Below are positions 16,320-26,530 of a stretch of 64,000 bases of DNA, piece by piece. The notes beneath the pieces were generated by a model. That model had not been told where the DNA came from, did no database searches, and saw only the letters and a program-made list of their open reading frames with translations. Position 1 is the first letter of the stretch, and each line of letters begins with the position of its first letter. The position numbers and the translations under genes are program-made. Source of the stretch: Lachnospiraceae bacterium GAM79 (GTDB taxonomy: Bacteria > Bacillota > Clostridia > Lachnospirales > Lachnospiraceae); contig AP018536.1 of the NCBI GenBank assembly GCA_003584705.1, positions 3,472,001 to 3,536,000 of the forward strand, in the 5' to 3' direction.

Positions 16320-19300
16320 TTAAATGTTAGATTTATTCAAGATACCGATCAATCCTCCCAATATTCTTGCTTCCTCCAGCCAACTATTTTTCATCCCTTC
16401 AATAGCCTGACACATAATAGGCTTCGGAACCATATTCAAATACTTTTTAATCTTCTGAAACTTTACAGGCTCATTTTCTTCATCCCATAAGTTTTTATCG
16501 TACTTTGCGCGAATCAATTGTACTATGCCTCTTTCGAAAATGGGCTGAGCAAGATTACTATATTCCTTCTTTGCTTTCCAGTACATACATGAAATCGCAA
16601 TTTGTCCATAGGCTTCATTATACCAAAACGACCTGTCCTCTTCGCACGCTCCGATAATTCTATGAATCCCCATTTCCAGAACTTCTGCAATCTCAGCCTG
16701 CTCTATCCCTTCATTCGAATTCATATATTCCACCAGCATGTCCCAAATCGAAATATCATATTTTGAATAATGCATTTCCTTCATGACGATATCAAGATAT
16801 TTGAAAATTTTGTCATCAGTTATTTTATCTTTCATATAATACAGATATTCACTGATATAGAAGCATTTATCTAAGCGTACCTCTTCCAGATGAGCTTCTG
16901 ATTCCTCAAGATACCTTTTATATTCCTCCAGTTTAGATTTCTCGTCCAATTGTGACTCAAATACTGTTCTCGTAAGGCGTAATAACTTCCGAAATATCTC
17001 TGAATCTATCTTGCTTCTAAAGAAATATGTCTGATGTGCAACGATTCCACTCTCCGCACGAACAGGCTCTCCATAACAGAAGCATAATGCTCCCGCAATC
17101 AATGCTCCATTTTCACCTAACTCGATTAGTTGGTCTATATATTCCTTGTTTATATTGCCATTTTCCTGGACAAAAGTCTGCATTGCCTCATCTAACTGTT
17201 TTGAAATTCTTTCAGATTCTTTTGCAAGTTCGAGCAATTGGTTCTGACAATCGTTCTGCGTAACAGCCCCTAATGTCTTACCCTTCTTCTTTTTGATATT
17301 AAGTTCTTGCAGATCACCGGAATATATTGCCAACAGGGCCAGACCGGCCTCTCCCATATACTCTTCTTTTCGTATAAAAGCCTCTTTTATTGTTGCGTCT
17401 TCTATCCCTTCAAACGTATACCTGAGCAGCAGTAACCAATGGTAATTAGAAATCCATCTTTCTTTTTCCAGCCGTTCATCTTCACAAATTCGTTTCACCG
17501 CATCCACAATAGCCTTTGCAGCATCCGCATTGCTTTTCCCATATGCAATCACTTCCAGCATAATAACATCCGCTTCATGAAAAAGTGTATTACGGCCAAT
17601 GAACAGGTACCACAGAAATTCATACCAATCCACCACATAATGCTGATTTTCGTAATGAAAGCAATATAAGACCTCCGCATTCGGTTTATTCTTATATTTT
17701 TCTCTCATCTGCAGATAGTCTCTGTAATCCACCTCATGGTTCAGAATATTAAGATACCTGCGTAAATATTGTACTCCGTACTCAGCAACGCCCTCAATCT
17801 CCTTATCTATTTGCTCTTTTTTCGTCATTTGTACCGGTTCTTCTATTTCCTGTACCATATTATTTTTTATTATCCTGTCTGCCAATACTTTCATTCGTGG
17901 AAACATAACCGGCATTTTCTCAGACAGTTTTTTGATACTTTCTTCACGGTACTTCTTTTCCGCAACATAATCCTGCCATTCAAAATTATCCGTTTTCTCC
18001 CCGGCACATTCACTTACTACCGCAAGCAGGCACTCACCTTCCAAATCCTGACATGCTATTAACCCGATTTTACTTGCAGCACACCTGATTTCAGGATCTA
18101 GTGAATTCATAGCAGCAATGAGTGCATTCTTATATTCCTGCATTATAAGCAGACGTTGCAATAACAGCCTCGTCTCCTCACATCTTGCCAGCAAAAAAGG
18201 TCCCATATATTTAAGATTTCCTATAAAATCCTGTGTGAAATCTTCTTTTGCCTTTAACAGGAATCTTAAAAAGATTCTCCAGCTTCCCTCACTGGCTCCG
18301 TACACATGGTGCTCCCCGGCAAACAAAATTCTGATCCATTGTTTATTTAATCCACCATCCGCCGCAATTAACTCCATTATCTTTTTTTCATAACGATTAT
18401 TCTTACCTGCATTAGTCATTCCCCCAACTAATGCAACTCTTACTTCCGGCAATTTATCCTGCCCATAATTACACAATTGCAGTGCTGATGCCGCAGCAAT
18501 ACTATAGCTGGATTCTGCCACTAACCATCTAAGATAACGAATATAGGTTTCCTCTCCCAGACGATGACGACACATCTCAATCAGTTCCTCATCTCCATGC
18601 TCTATAATTCTAGCTGTGAGATTAATATCCGGCGCATCATCAAACACTTTCATCCACAGAACTGCAGCTCCGAATGTCTTTTCATTTTTTAAAACCTTTT
18701 GACAAAGTTCCTTATGCTCTTTGCTGAGAGCCTCATATTCCTTTTGAGCCCATTCCTGATACTCATCATAAAATGAAATTCTTGCTATCAGCTGCAATCG
18801 TCTTTCTATCGGATACCTATCCGGCATGAGAAAGCATAAAATTTCCGGCAGACTGCTATATGCGATCGGGCAAATATATTCCAAAGGTTCTATACATTTT
18901 TTCAATTTATCTTTCTGTGTACTTGTCAAAGCGTCTTTGATTAATGGCGGCAGGACCACAAGCAATGCTCTAAAAAAGGCACTGCCTGCATTTATAACCG
19001 GATAAGTCAATGTCAAATAGGAATCAATGAACCAGTCCACTCCATATTCCCCTGCCAAAGCAATCACCTGAGCCACGATGCTCACTGACACATTTTTTTC
19101 CGGTTCATAATACCATAATGGGCGAATATCCTTTTCTTTAAAGTTCTCTATCATTTTTCTCGCCAACACTGTATCTTTCGCTTCGTAGCAGATATAGCAA
19201 GCCTTTATCAATCCTGCTGCCTCTTTTTTCAGATTATCTATGTATGTCTCAAGCCATCCTCTATACTTTCCGACCAAATCAGCCCTTCGAAGCTCACCTG

Positions 19301-21527
19301 CAGCAAATGAAATTTCTCTCCATAACTCAGGAGAACAATTATTCGCCTGTAACTCTCCTTTAATTATTTTATCAGCCATATAGATTCCCATTGCAATTTG
19401 TGCTAATGGGCGATACGTAAACACTATCCCTCCATCTACCTCTGTTGTCATACCATTTCTTTGCAACTTTGAAATTGTCTGCCCAGCTACCAGTCCCAAG
19501 TCGTTTTGAATTTGCATCCCCTGTTCGAGCATTAGTTCAAGCTTTTTTCTTGTAATCTTTTCTTTTTCAGCGCAATATGCCAAATATCCAATATAGTTTT
19601 TCTTTGCATCTACCGTAGGGAAATTTCTTTCAAATTCTTCGCCTGTGACCTCGCTGGTATTCTTTGCATCCCAATATGAAATCCTTTCCTCCAACAGAGT
19701 ATTCAGTAAGTCTCCTATGGTATATTCATCAATTTCGATGTTTTTTCTCATAATATAATACAATAGCCTTACTGCTAACGGCGTAGTTGCCACTAACTGC
19801 ACCATTGGATTGTTATTAATCTTCTTAAAATATTGTTTTGCCCGGGTAGTTGCCCCTTCACCGTCTTCCTCTGTCTTAGCCTCATTTTCCAGAATTCTTA
19901 ATATTTCCTGCTGATGTAATCTGCCCAGACTGCATTGTGTCCAATTATCCCTATGATACTCTATGGTCTCTGTGGATCTGGTGGAAAGTATGATTGATAT
20001 CCGGTTTTCCATCAAAGAGATCTGTTCCAATACCCGCATGAGAGGCTCCTGCTGTCTCTTATCCACTTCATCCAGTCCATCCACAAATAAATAGCACTGA
20101 TCCACACAATCCAACATCTCACCTACAGAAGAAACTGTTACCAGCAATTGCTGTTGCATGAAATTACAAATTTGCTGCAGCACAGAACCTGTCTTCCCGT
20201 CATTTTCTTCTGCTAATTCTTTTGCAGAGATCAATATAGGAAGGCTCGTCGTATTATTATCCAGCATTTCTAAAACTGCCTGTGATAAAATAGTACTTTT
20301 ACCGGCACCAAGTTCCCCGCATATCACAACTCTTCTTTCTGCCAATACTACATCTAACAGGCGAACTTCTCTGTTCTTCTCGCTGTTTTCCTTGCCCCTC
20401 TCCTGCTCATGCCTTTTTTGATCACTGTCTATTACAACATCCCTTAAAATAGTCTCCGGCAGCTTCGCTCCTGTTTTTACCTGTCGCAACTTACCATTTA
20501 ATATCTCCCGGGCATATAGTCTTTCTTTTTGACGCAAAAGATCCATGTCACATGACACAGTTCCGGATATATCTTTATCATCCTTCACGGTTTCCCATGT
20601 ATAAGTTAAAAAGTCATCAGATACTTTCCACAGCTGTTCTACCCTTTGCTGATCGTAACTGATATGCTTTAATTCAATGGCATTCTCTACTATTTTAATG
20701 ATATTTATATTATTGGGATATTCTCTGTTTATACTGGTGGCCCCTGCCCTGATGGTAAAACAATGGTTTTCCATTTTGTTCGGCTCGCCCCCAACCTGCT
20801 CATGACTATGACCATATAATGTCATATCACAGATTCTCCACAAATAATGTAAAGCTGGGCAAATATCATTATGGTATTGCACTTCATTTTCATGAAATCC
20901 AACCTCACCCCCATGATGCATGATAGCGACTTTCTTAAAATCTCCCAGTGCATCGCTTGCCTGTTGCAGTTCCTCAACAATCTTTTTCCCCAATCTTAAT
21001 TTTGTTTCATCGCTATACGCAAACCATTCGGTATTGCATCCTAAATAGATCACATCATTAATTACTCTATATCCAACCAGGTAATTATCACCATTTTGCC
21101 ATGTATACGGCGTGATTTTGAGATCTTCACAGAATTTTTCATATGCCTCAAAACGCCCGCTTAAGTAGGCCGGTATATCGCAATTTAAAACCTCATCTAC
21201 AAGCCCGTCATCGTTTGAATCCAATCTTGGATACTTTTTAATGTCACGACTACAATCATGGTTTCCCGGTGTTAAAATAAAATTATCCATGGGAATATTC
21301 AATATTTCCGCAAGTTTTCTAAACCATTCACCGGCTATGGAATATGCAGCCACATCATACCGGTCCACTATGTCACCCGAAACACATATAACATTAGGTC
21401 TCCACTCTTCTTCCAAATCTTTTAATGCGTCTACAAGAAAATTCATAATTACATCCTTTTCTCTTTTCTTCTCTTCGTTTGAAGAAAAATGTAAATCACT
21501 CATATGTAAAATTATCGTATCAGACAT
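16320..21527 (-). CDS. Metallophosphoesterase-NACHT/STAND fusion, candidate anti-phage protein
   Basis: A 1735-residue three-part protein. Residues ~1-290 are a calcineurin-like phosphoesterase with all five metal motifs: SDLH (10-13), GDIVDR (51-56), GNHD (88-91), HH (204-205) and GHSH (239-242). Residues ~385-650 are a P-loop signalling NTPase: Walker A GELGAGKS (404-411), Walker B LFVDGLDEVD (480-489) and an STRS sensor (515-518), a NACHT/STAND layout. The remaining ~1050 residues are helical and repeat-like, as in phage-sensing domains of STAND defence proteins. It is a single gene with GGGAGGAG before the ATG. The likely role is abortive defence in which sensing activates the nucleotide- or nucleic-acid-cutting phosphoesterase; the substrate is unknown. 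Confidence 0.82.
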   Translation of the reverse strand: MSDTIILHMSDLHFSSNEEKKREKDVIMNFLVDALKDLEEEWRPNVICVSGDIVDRYDVAAYSIAGEWFRKLAEILNIPMDNFILTPGNHDCSRDIKKYPRLDSNDDGLVDEVLNCDIPAYLSGRFEAYEKFCEDLKITPYTWQNGDNYLVGYRVINDVIYLGCNTEWFAYSDETKLRLGKKIVEELQQASDALGDFKKVAIMHHGGEVGFHENEVQYHNDICPALHYLWRICDMTLYGHSHEQVGGEPNKMENHCFTIRAGATSINREYPNNINIIKIVENAIELKHISYDQQRVEQLWKVSDDFLTYTWETVKDDKDISGTVSCDMDLLRQKERLYAREILNGKLRQVKTGAKLPETILRDVVIDSDQKRHEQERGKENSEKNREVRLLDVVLAERRVVICGELGAGKSTILSQAVLEMLDNNTTSLPILISAKELAEENDGKTGSVLQQICNFMQQQLLVTVSSVGEMLDCVDQCYLFVDGLDEVDKRQQEPLMRVLEQISLMENRISIILSTRSTETIEYHRDNWTQCSLGRLHQQEILRILENEAKTEEDGEGATTRAKQYFKKINNNPMVQLVATTPLAVRLLYYIMRKNIEIDEYTIGDLLNTLLEERISYWDAKNTSEVTGEEFERNFPTVDAKKNYIGYLAYCAEKEKITRKKLELMLEQGMQIQNDLGLVAGQTISKLQRNGMTTEVDGGIVFTYRPLAQIAMGIYMADKIIKGELQANNCSPELWREISFAAGELRRADLVGKYRGWLETYIDNLKKEAAGLIKACYICYEAKDTVLARKMIENFKEKDIRPLWYYEPEKNVSVSIVAQVIALAGEYGVDWFIDSYLTLTYPVINAGSAFFRALLVVLPPLIKDALTSTQKDKLKKCIEPLEYICPIAYSSLPEILCFLMPDRYPIERRLQLIARISFYDEYQEWAQKEYEALSKEHKELCQKVLKNEKTFGAAVLWMKVFDDAPDINLTARIIEHGDEELIEMCRHRLGEETYIRYLRWLVAESSYSIAAASALQLCNYGQDKLPEVRVALVGGMTNAGKNNRYEKKIMELIAADGGLNKQWIRILFAGEHHVYGASEGSWRIFLRFLLKAKEDFTQDFIGNLKYMGPFLLARCEETRLLLQRLLIMQEYKNALIAAMNSLDPEIRCAASKIGLIACQDLEGECLLAVVSECAGEKTDNFEWQDYVAEKKYREESIKKLSEKMPVMFPRMKVLADRIIKNNMVQEIEEPVQMTKKEQIDKEIEGVAEYGVQYLRRYLNILNHEVDYRDYLQMREKYKNKPNAEVLYCFHYENQHYVVDWYEFLWYLFIGRNTLFHEADVIMLEVIAYGKSNADAAKAIVDAVKRICEDERLEKERWISNYHWLLLLRYTFEGIEDATIKEAFIRKEEYMGEAGLALLAIYSGDLQELNIKKKKGKTLGAVTQNDCQNQLLELAKESERISKQLDEAMQTFVQENGNINKEYIDQLIELGENGALIAGALCFCYGEPVRAESGIVAHQTYFFRSKIDSEIFRKLLRLTRTVFESQLDEKSKLEEYKRYLEESEAHLEEVRLDKCFYISEYLYYMKDKITDDKIFKYLDIVMKEMHYSKYDISIWDMLVEYMNSNEGIEQAEIAEVLEMGIHRIIGACEEDRSFWYNEAYGQIAISCMYWKAKKEYSNLAQPIFERGIVQLIRAKYDKNLWDEENEPVKFQKIKKYLNMVPKPIMCQAIEGMKNSWLEEARILGGLIGILNKSNI

Positions 21528-21680
21528 TTGACTCCTCCCACTTGTACACCATTACCGCTTATTTTTCAAAATCGAACTTTTCCTAACGTTTATCACAGTA
21601 CTTCTATATTGTAACCCTTTTGACTCTGTATAGCAAAATATTGATAGCTGTGCGACATGCTATGTCATTGAAAATTATAT

Positions 21681-21719
21681 AGAAAGAGCAGAAGGGAAAC
21701 GCTCCTTCTGCTCTTTCTG
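21681..21719 (-). terminator. Strong hairpin, terminator-like
   Basis: A perfect 15-bp-plus stem (agaaagagcagaagg / ccttctgctctttct) lies in the gap between the NACHT gene start (21527) and the decayed ATPase. It would end leftward transcription from the latter. The rest of 21528-21869 holds no gene. Confidence 0.6.
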
Positions 21720-21869
21720 TTCGGTTTTGTTCCTAGCGTGTTTTCGGCTTTTTCCTTCGTTGGCACAGTATTTGTATGACAATCATTGTATTCCAAATGC
21801 TGTTACAAAACCGCTTCTAAATTTTTTTGTGAATTTGCTAGATTGAAACACTAATTTTTCTCCATCGGC

Positions 21870-23260
21870 ACGCTCTTCGCCAAGCCAATCAATCCTTCTC
21901 GTACTTTTCAATCAGGCATTGATGCTCTTTTATATTTTTATCGTAGTTGATTCCGATTAGCAGGATATCTCCGGTATAATCCAGAATCGTAGAAGGATAC
22001 TTTTTATCTTTGATTTACATCAAAGCTGTGCACGCATTCTTATTCCATTTCAATTCTACAATTAATGCCGGATAGTCAGCTTTGTACTCCGGTTTAGGAA
22101 CAAATACGAAATCAGCAAAGCCACGACCTGTCGGCAGTTCCCGAATTGGTTTGAAATAATACTCCATTGCACTCAGATACGCTATTGCCAGTACACTGCT
22201 CAGCGAAGTTTGCTCTCAACAGCAACCGTCAGTTCCTGCCGGATTTCTTCATTAGGCACAAAAGCAGTTTTTTTATTTTCGTTGTACCCCAAGTATCCCA
22301 AATGGATCATATAGGTCAGGACATCGTCCTTATTCTTGATATTTACTGTATCATTCTTAAAGGTTGCTGTGTTCACTTTAACTTCTGCACCGGAAAGCAT
22401 TTCGATGATTGCTGTTTTCAAGCCATCATAATTCATATTGATCAGCGGAACGATTGCATCATAAGAAGCTGTTTCAGACCAATAACTCTTAAACTCCCCT
22501 CGCAGCATTACACTGACAACTGCTCTGGGATTATACACCTGATAGTCTTTCAATAGATATCCGTCATACCAGCGTTTCACTTCATTGAAGTCCTGATGAT
22601 ACTCTTCCGCCAGCTTCTGCACTTCCTCTTCCGTAAAACCGACATACGGTGCAAGGTTGCCTGCGCTCAACATAGGAAACTCATCAAAGTTATTCAGTGC
22701 TGACTGGGTTTTTTCCTTTTTTATAGGAAGTAATCTTCCTGTGCTTTTTTATTAGCTGCCTCATCACGAATAAGCACATCCCATTCATCAACGATGACAA
22801 TGAACTTCTGTCCTGTCTTGTCTTTGATTCTTGAAAGTGCATCAGGCAAACTAAATATTTCTGGTGGCAGAATGCCCGGGTAGGCCACACGCAATTCATC
22901 CAGAACCGCCTCTGCAATGTGCTTAACTACATTGTCAACATCATCGCAATTTGCCAGAAACCATTGAATGTCAATGTGAATTACATCGTATTTATTAAGA
23001 TGTTTCTTGAAATCCTCGTTTTTGCCGATTTCAAGTTCTGAGAACATCTTTTCGGAATCTGCGCCTTTACTATAATATGCTGCAAGCATATTTGCTGCAT
23101 AAGACTTTCCGAAGCGGCGTGGACGACTGTTGCATATATAAGCATTTGTCGTGTTAAGAACACTGTTCGTGTATTCAATCAACCCCGTTTTGTCCACGTA
23201 TATCCTGGAGTTAAGAGCAACCTGAAATGCACTGTTATCCGGATTTACAAATCTCCCCAT
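21870..23260 (-). pseudogene. Decayed DUF1703-type ATPase with PD-(D/E)XK C-terminus
   Basis: The pieces match a common clostridial family (AAA-type ATPase followed by a DUF1703 nuclease domain, normally ~520 residues). The N-terminal piece (22721-23260) has YVDKTGLIEY and the P-loop variant NSRPRRFGKS, and stops after QEDYFL. The middle piece (22200-22673) has NLAPYVGFTEEEV and VKRWYDGYLL. A frameshift near 22210 leads to the nuclease motif (FADFVFVP...LIVELKWNK), followed by an in-frame TAA at 22015-22017 and the final segment to about 21890. A segment between the first two pieces is missing. This gene is clearly dead. Confidence 0.8.
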
Positions 23261-23320
23261 ACTTCTCAGACTCCTTTCCGAAGTTACTCCTCTGTTATGA
23301 GGTTACACCATCCCTATTCC

Positions 23321-23791
23321 TTATTCTTCCAAATATTCTTCCCTCAATCTGTCAATTGTCTCAAACGGAAATCTTTCTGCACATCCGTCCGGAATTTCTT
23401 CCAACCTTTCAACAAATTCTCGAACCAAAGTTTTTGCCTCCAGACTGTGCTTTCCGTTTTTCGGCATATGTCTGCCAAACCATACCTGATCATAAATTTC
23501 AATCTGTGAAATAATCATCTCTATATCCATTGAAAAGTCCAATTCATTCTCTTCATTTGTTTCTCCGTAATGGTAAATCACAGAATCCAGTCGACGTAAA
23601 ATTGCATTTCTATTTAAATCAAGCGGAACATAAATACGAATATTATCCGATTCTTCATCCGGCCTCTTCTTCAAATCCGTCACCAATTGTACTCTTTCCA
23701 TGATTGACTTATCAATCAGCCATGGCTCATTAATGTACAATGCTGTTTTCTCTCGTGGAATCGGATATATGTCTAAATCATGATGCTCCAT
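23321..23791 (-). CDS. Hypothetical acidic protein
   Basis: A 156-residue soluble, acidic protein with no recognised domain and no signal or membrane segment. A GAGGAG ribosome site is 10-11 bp before the ATG, and codon use looks normal, so it is probably a real gene. It lies 60 bp upstream of the decayed DUF1703 ATPase on the same strand and may once have been co-transcribed with it. The ends of the protein are strongly charged (EMIISQIEIYDQVWFGRHMP is a mid-protein segment). Function unknown. Confidence 0.5.
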   Translation of the reverse strand: MEHHDLDIYPIPREKTALYINEPWLIDKSIMERVQLVTDLKKRPDEESDNIRIYVPLDLNRNAILRRLDSVIYHYGETNEENELDFSMDIEMIISQIEIYDQVWFGRHMPKNGKHSLEAKTLVREFVERLEEIPDGCAERFPFETIDRLREEYLEE

Positions 23792-23876
23792 AGTCAGTAT
23801 ATCTCCTCTTTATTTTGCTCGTGCTTTATTGTTCATAAAAGAAAATATCAAATATAGTTTTATCTAATCATATCAT

Positions 23877-23990
23877 ACCGGCAGCATATGCTTCGGAATG
23901 AATGTAGCTAATCTCCTTAAGCTTCAGGCTGCCTTCCAGGCAAATAGCATAATCGATACCACCGTCCTACGAAGAACACATCCGCTGCAT
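23877..23990 (-). pseudogene. glmS fragment (about 114 bp)
   Basis: Closely matches an internal part of both full glmS genes (same orientation; it corresponds to 28245-28357 of copy 2 and about 9300-9410 of copy 1). It encodes the region around GRGIDYA / SLKLKEISY, with a one-base insertion. Some bases match copy 1 only (GAATGTAGCT) and others copy 2 only (AATCTCCTTAAGCTT). It is a leftover of an earlier glmS recombination or duplication event inside the island. Confidence 0.8.
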
Positions 23991-24260
23991 AGCAAACAGT
24001 TCATCATCGTCATCTTCTTCATCATCAGTTTCCTCTTGCTCAACCAGTTCGCTGACAAGATTCATATCTAATGAGAGCGTTTCTGCATCCTTCATAATGT
24101 CTTCTTTTGAGGCATTGCCGGTAATAAATGCAGTTTCCATATCTTGATACGTTTTACTATACGGAATAATAAAGTTATTCGCTGTATCATATAATACAGA
24201 AACCGCTTCTCTGAATATCTGGATTTCTTGAAGGACTTTCTTTATAAAGCCATAATTTTC
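23991..24260 (-). pseudogene. C-terminal scrap of an unidentified gene fused to the glmS fragment
   Basis: An open minus-strand reading of about 85 codons without a start runs from about 24260 (GFIKKVLQEIQIFREAV) through NNFIIPYSKTYQDMETAF to a very acidic end (EETDDEEDDDDELFAM), then enters the glmS fragment at 23990. The clean coding character and abrupt join indicate a truncated gene. The family was not recognised. The gap from 23792 to 23876 holds nothing visible. Confidence 0.45.
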
Positions 24261-24305
24261 GATATATTTTTTTTACAGTATATTCAACATCCTCATTGCG
24301 CAACC

Positions 24306-25763
24306 TCATCTAATCAACACACAGACATGATACAAAATAGTATTACAATCATTTCTATCATGCACCGTTTGCATTACTCGAATATCTGCATAAGGAAAGT
24401 TCTCAACTTCATACCTGTCATCAGCTGAAATTAAGGGGTAAACATGCTGATATTTTTTTATATGCTCAAAATATTTCTCACAAAACTTACTAAAATTGAC
24501 TACCCTGACATATGCCAATATTATGTTAAATACATTTCCAACAGTATCATATCTATAGACTTTATCCAAATGCCTGTCCAAGTAATTAGTATCAAGGCTG
24601 TCCAAATTTAATGCTTCGATTATGGTCACAGGCAAACCGCCTTCTTCAATTAAAATATCAACTTCTCCGGCACTTTTTCCAATAGCCGATATTCCTCTTC
24701 TGGTTTGATCTTTCACATCATACTTCTCTGTTTTTAGTAAATCTCTTATATAATCATTTCTTTGATTTTCAGATGTTTCAAAATACGTAGAATTTGATTG
24801 TAATTTAACACATGCTGCCAATAAATCCTGCAATATTGTTACTTTACTATTCTTTCTTCTTTTTCTTCCTCTTTCTTTCATTACACTTTCTAAATCATTC
24901 CATGTTGAATTAAATTCATTTTCAATATCCTGTTCTTTTCTTTTCAACTCCAAATAATTCTTTTTACTTGCATCATCTTTTTCAAAGGAATTAAAATATT
25001 GCCTTTTCCATTGCTCAATCCTCTTCAAATCCTTTTTTATTTCAGAGTTGCAAATGTCCTCTTTAACTTCCTTATATGATTGTGCCTCACCGAGTACTCT
25101 CCGAATAGCTACACATTGTTTTAAATTTCCCTTTTCTGCCTCACCTTTCAGTTTTTCATATAAGCAATAATATTGCTCAATATTTCTATACTTTTCTAAC
25201 TGCTCTCCAATATTTTCTCTGTCTTTTTTGTATTCCGCTATCTCCTCAACCATAGCCTTTATCATTGCATAAATGTCCGTATCTTTTCCTACAGGTATTA
25301 CCTTGTATCTGTTTTGCATTAAGTCATACAAAAATAAACACGGAATTTCTTCCTCTGATATATTATAATTCATAGCAAAGTCCGTAATTGTCTGTGAATG
25401 TTTTTGTTTCCAATTAATTTTATCATAGTCATCATATAGATATTCAAATGGGCCATTCTTTCGCTCTGCATTTCTGTCATTCAGCAACTCGACAAATGGA
25501 CACATTACTCCTTCATAGGGTTCTTTTCCCGGCATATGAAAAAAGGATGCTCTTTTTCTGGCTTTCGGTGTAGAAAACACAAATAGGATTTTATCACCGG
25601 TTAGATCATTCATCGATGCCCAATCTTTTTCTAATTTTTCATAAAGATCTTGTGCATCAGAATACCTTGCAATTAAGGATATAATAAACAAATACCCTTC
25701 TCTTTTTGCTTGTGGAATACATCTTTCAAAATATTCACTTAACCCTATATACGTAACTTGCAT
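24306..25763 (-). CDS. Large soluble protein with a PD-(D/E)XK-like C-terminal domain
   Basis: A 485-residue protein of no family I can name. I place the start at 25763 because AGGGGAAAACTT precedes that ATG; an upstream in-frame start at 25823 is less likely. The N-terminal ~160 residues are mixed alpha/beta, the middle (about 190-340) is a long charged coiled-coil-like region, and the C-terminal ~140 residues have NQRNDYIRDLL, then GEVDILIEEGG and IIEALNL. That spacing resembles a restriction-nuclease fold with D and E of the active site but L where the usual K would be. It lies downstream of the XRE/ImmA/PIN operon in a defence island, so a defence effector is plausible but unproven. Confidence 0.55.
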   Translation of the reverse strand: MQVTYIGLSEYFERCIPQAKREGYLFIISLIARYSDAQDLYEKLEKDWASMNDLTGDKILFVFSTPKARKRASFFHMPGKEPYEGVMCPFVELLNDRNAERKNGPFEYLYDDYDKINWKQKHSQTITDFAMNYNISEEEIPCLFLYDLMQNRYKVIPVGKDTDIYAMIKAMVEEIAEYKKDRENIGEQLEKYRNIEQYYCLYEKLKGEAEKGNLKQCVAIRRVLGEAQSYKEVKEDICNSEIKKDLKRIEQWKRQYFNSFEKDDASKKNYLELKRKEQDIENEFNSTWNDLESVMKERGRKRRKNSKVTILQDLLAACVKLQSNSTYFETSENQRNDYIRDLLKTEKYDVKDQTRRGISAIGKSAGEVDILIEEGGLPVTIIEALNLDSLDTNYLDRHLDKVYRYDTVGNVFNIILAYVRVVNFSKFCEKYFEHIKKYQHVYPLISADDRYEVENFPYADIRVMQTVHDRNDCNTILYHVCVLIR

Positions 25764-25830
25764 AAGTTTTCCCCTTATTAAAATATCTGCGTAATGTCCT
25801 GATACCGATTCACACTTGGACAAATTATTT

Positions 25831-25872
25831 CTTGTATAATAAAAAACAATTTAGGTAATTTTATTATACAAG
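25831..25872. promoter_or_regulatory. 14-bp perfect inverted repeat between the PIN gene and the PD-(D/E)XK-like gene
   Basis: Arms cttgtataataaaa (25831-25844) and ttttattatacaag (25859-25872) with a 14-base centre. Each arm contains TATAAT on one strand. It could be an operator overlapping the promoter of the gene starting at 25763, or a terminator for the PIN operon ending at 25901; the long AT-rich arms fit either. Confidence 0.5.
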
Positions 25873-25900
25873 AAACACTTTGCAACATAAAATCACTTTT

Positions 25901-26530
25901 CTAAATTACTGCCCTGTCTTTTTCTGCATACATAGCCTGAAGTTCCTTTAATTTATCTTGTCGTTCCCTAAACACCTGATGAATAACAGGGTTTAATTGT
26001 TTTAATGAGATGGACGTTTTTGTCACACAACATTGCTTCAATGCATCATATATTGACATAGCTTCTAATCTTCTTCTGGAAGTGAACGCATTTTTTACAA
26101 AACTCCTTGCACCGGAATCGTCCGACATAAAATACATGCACTTCATTTGCAATGCCAGATATATAGATCGAATTTCCCCCAGATTCTCATCAATATCATG
26201 ATATTTATAGATATCTTCGCCTTCCGGGAAATCATATCTGTTCATTCTCTCATATGCTCCTTTAAAATACTCCTGGTAGGCAGCATCATTTTCCCTATCT
26301 ATATACGCATCATAATCGACAATTTCAATTTTCCCCTGGGTTATAAAATCTTTTAATTCGGTACACACTCGCAATTCTACTTCAGCAACATATTTATGCA
26401 TAATGGGGTGTACACCCAGATCCCCCATCACCTGGCAAAACAGCTTTCCATTGTCAGATGCGTATTTTGTCAACTTTATATAAAAATCAGCATCTATTAC
26501 TGCTTTTTGCATTTCGTTATCCATACGCAT
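25901..26530 (-). CDS. PIN-domain-like protein of an XRE/ImmA/PIN module
   Basis: A 209-residue protein with PIN-type acidic residues in order: VIDADF (D13 or D15), LGEIRS (E119) and MSDDSGAR (D137/D138). These are positioned like the metal-binding site of PIN ribonucleases. Its ATG overlaps the stop of the ImmA/IrrE gene (TAATG), so the two are coupled. PIN proteins next to XRE plus ImmA/IrrE peptidase genes are a recurring phage- or stress-response arrangement in Firmicutes mobile regions; here it would be the effector RNase. Activity not shown. Confidence 0.62.
   Translation of the reverse strand: MRMDNEMQKAVIDADFYIKLTKYASDNGKLFCQVMGDLGVHPIMHKYVAEVELRVCTELKDFITQGKIEIVDYDAYIDRENDAAYQEYFKGAYERMNRYDFPEGEDIYKYHDIDENLGEIRSIYLALQMKCMYFMSDDSGARSFVKNAFTSRRRLEAMSIYDALKQCCVTKTSISLKQLNPVIHQVFRERQDKLKELQAMYAEKDRAVI

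Noticed and set aside
23991..24260. Acidic minus-strand frame as a complete gene
   Set aside because: It lacks a start and runs straight into a glmS fragment, so it is a truncated remnant.
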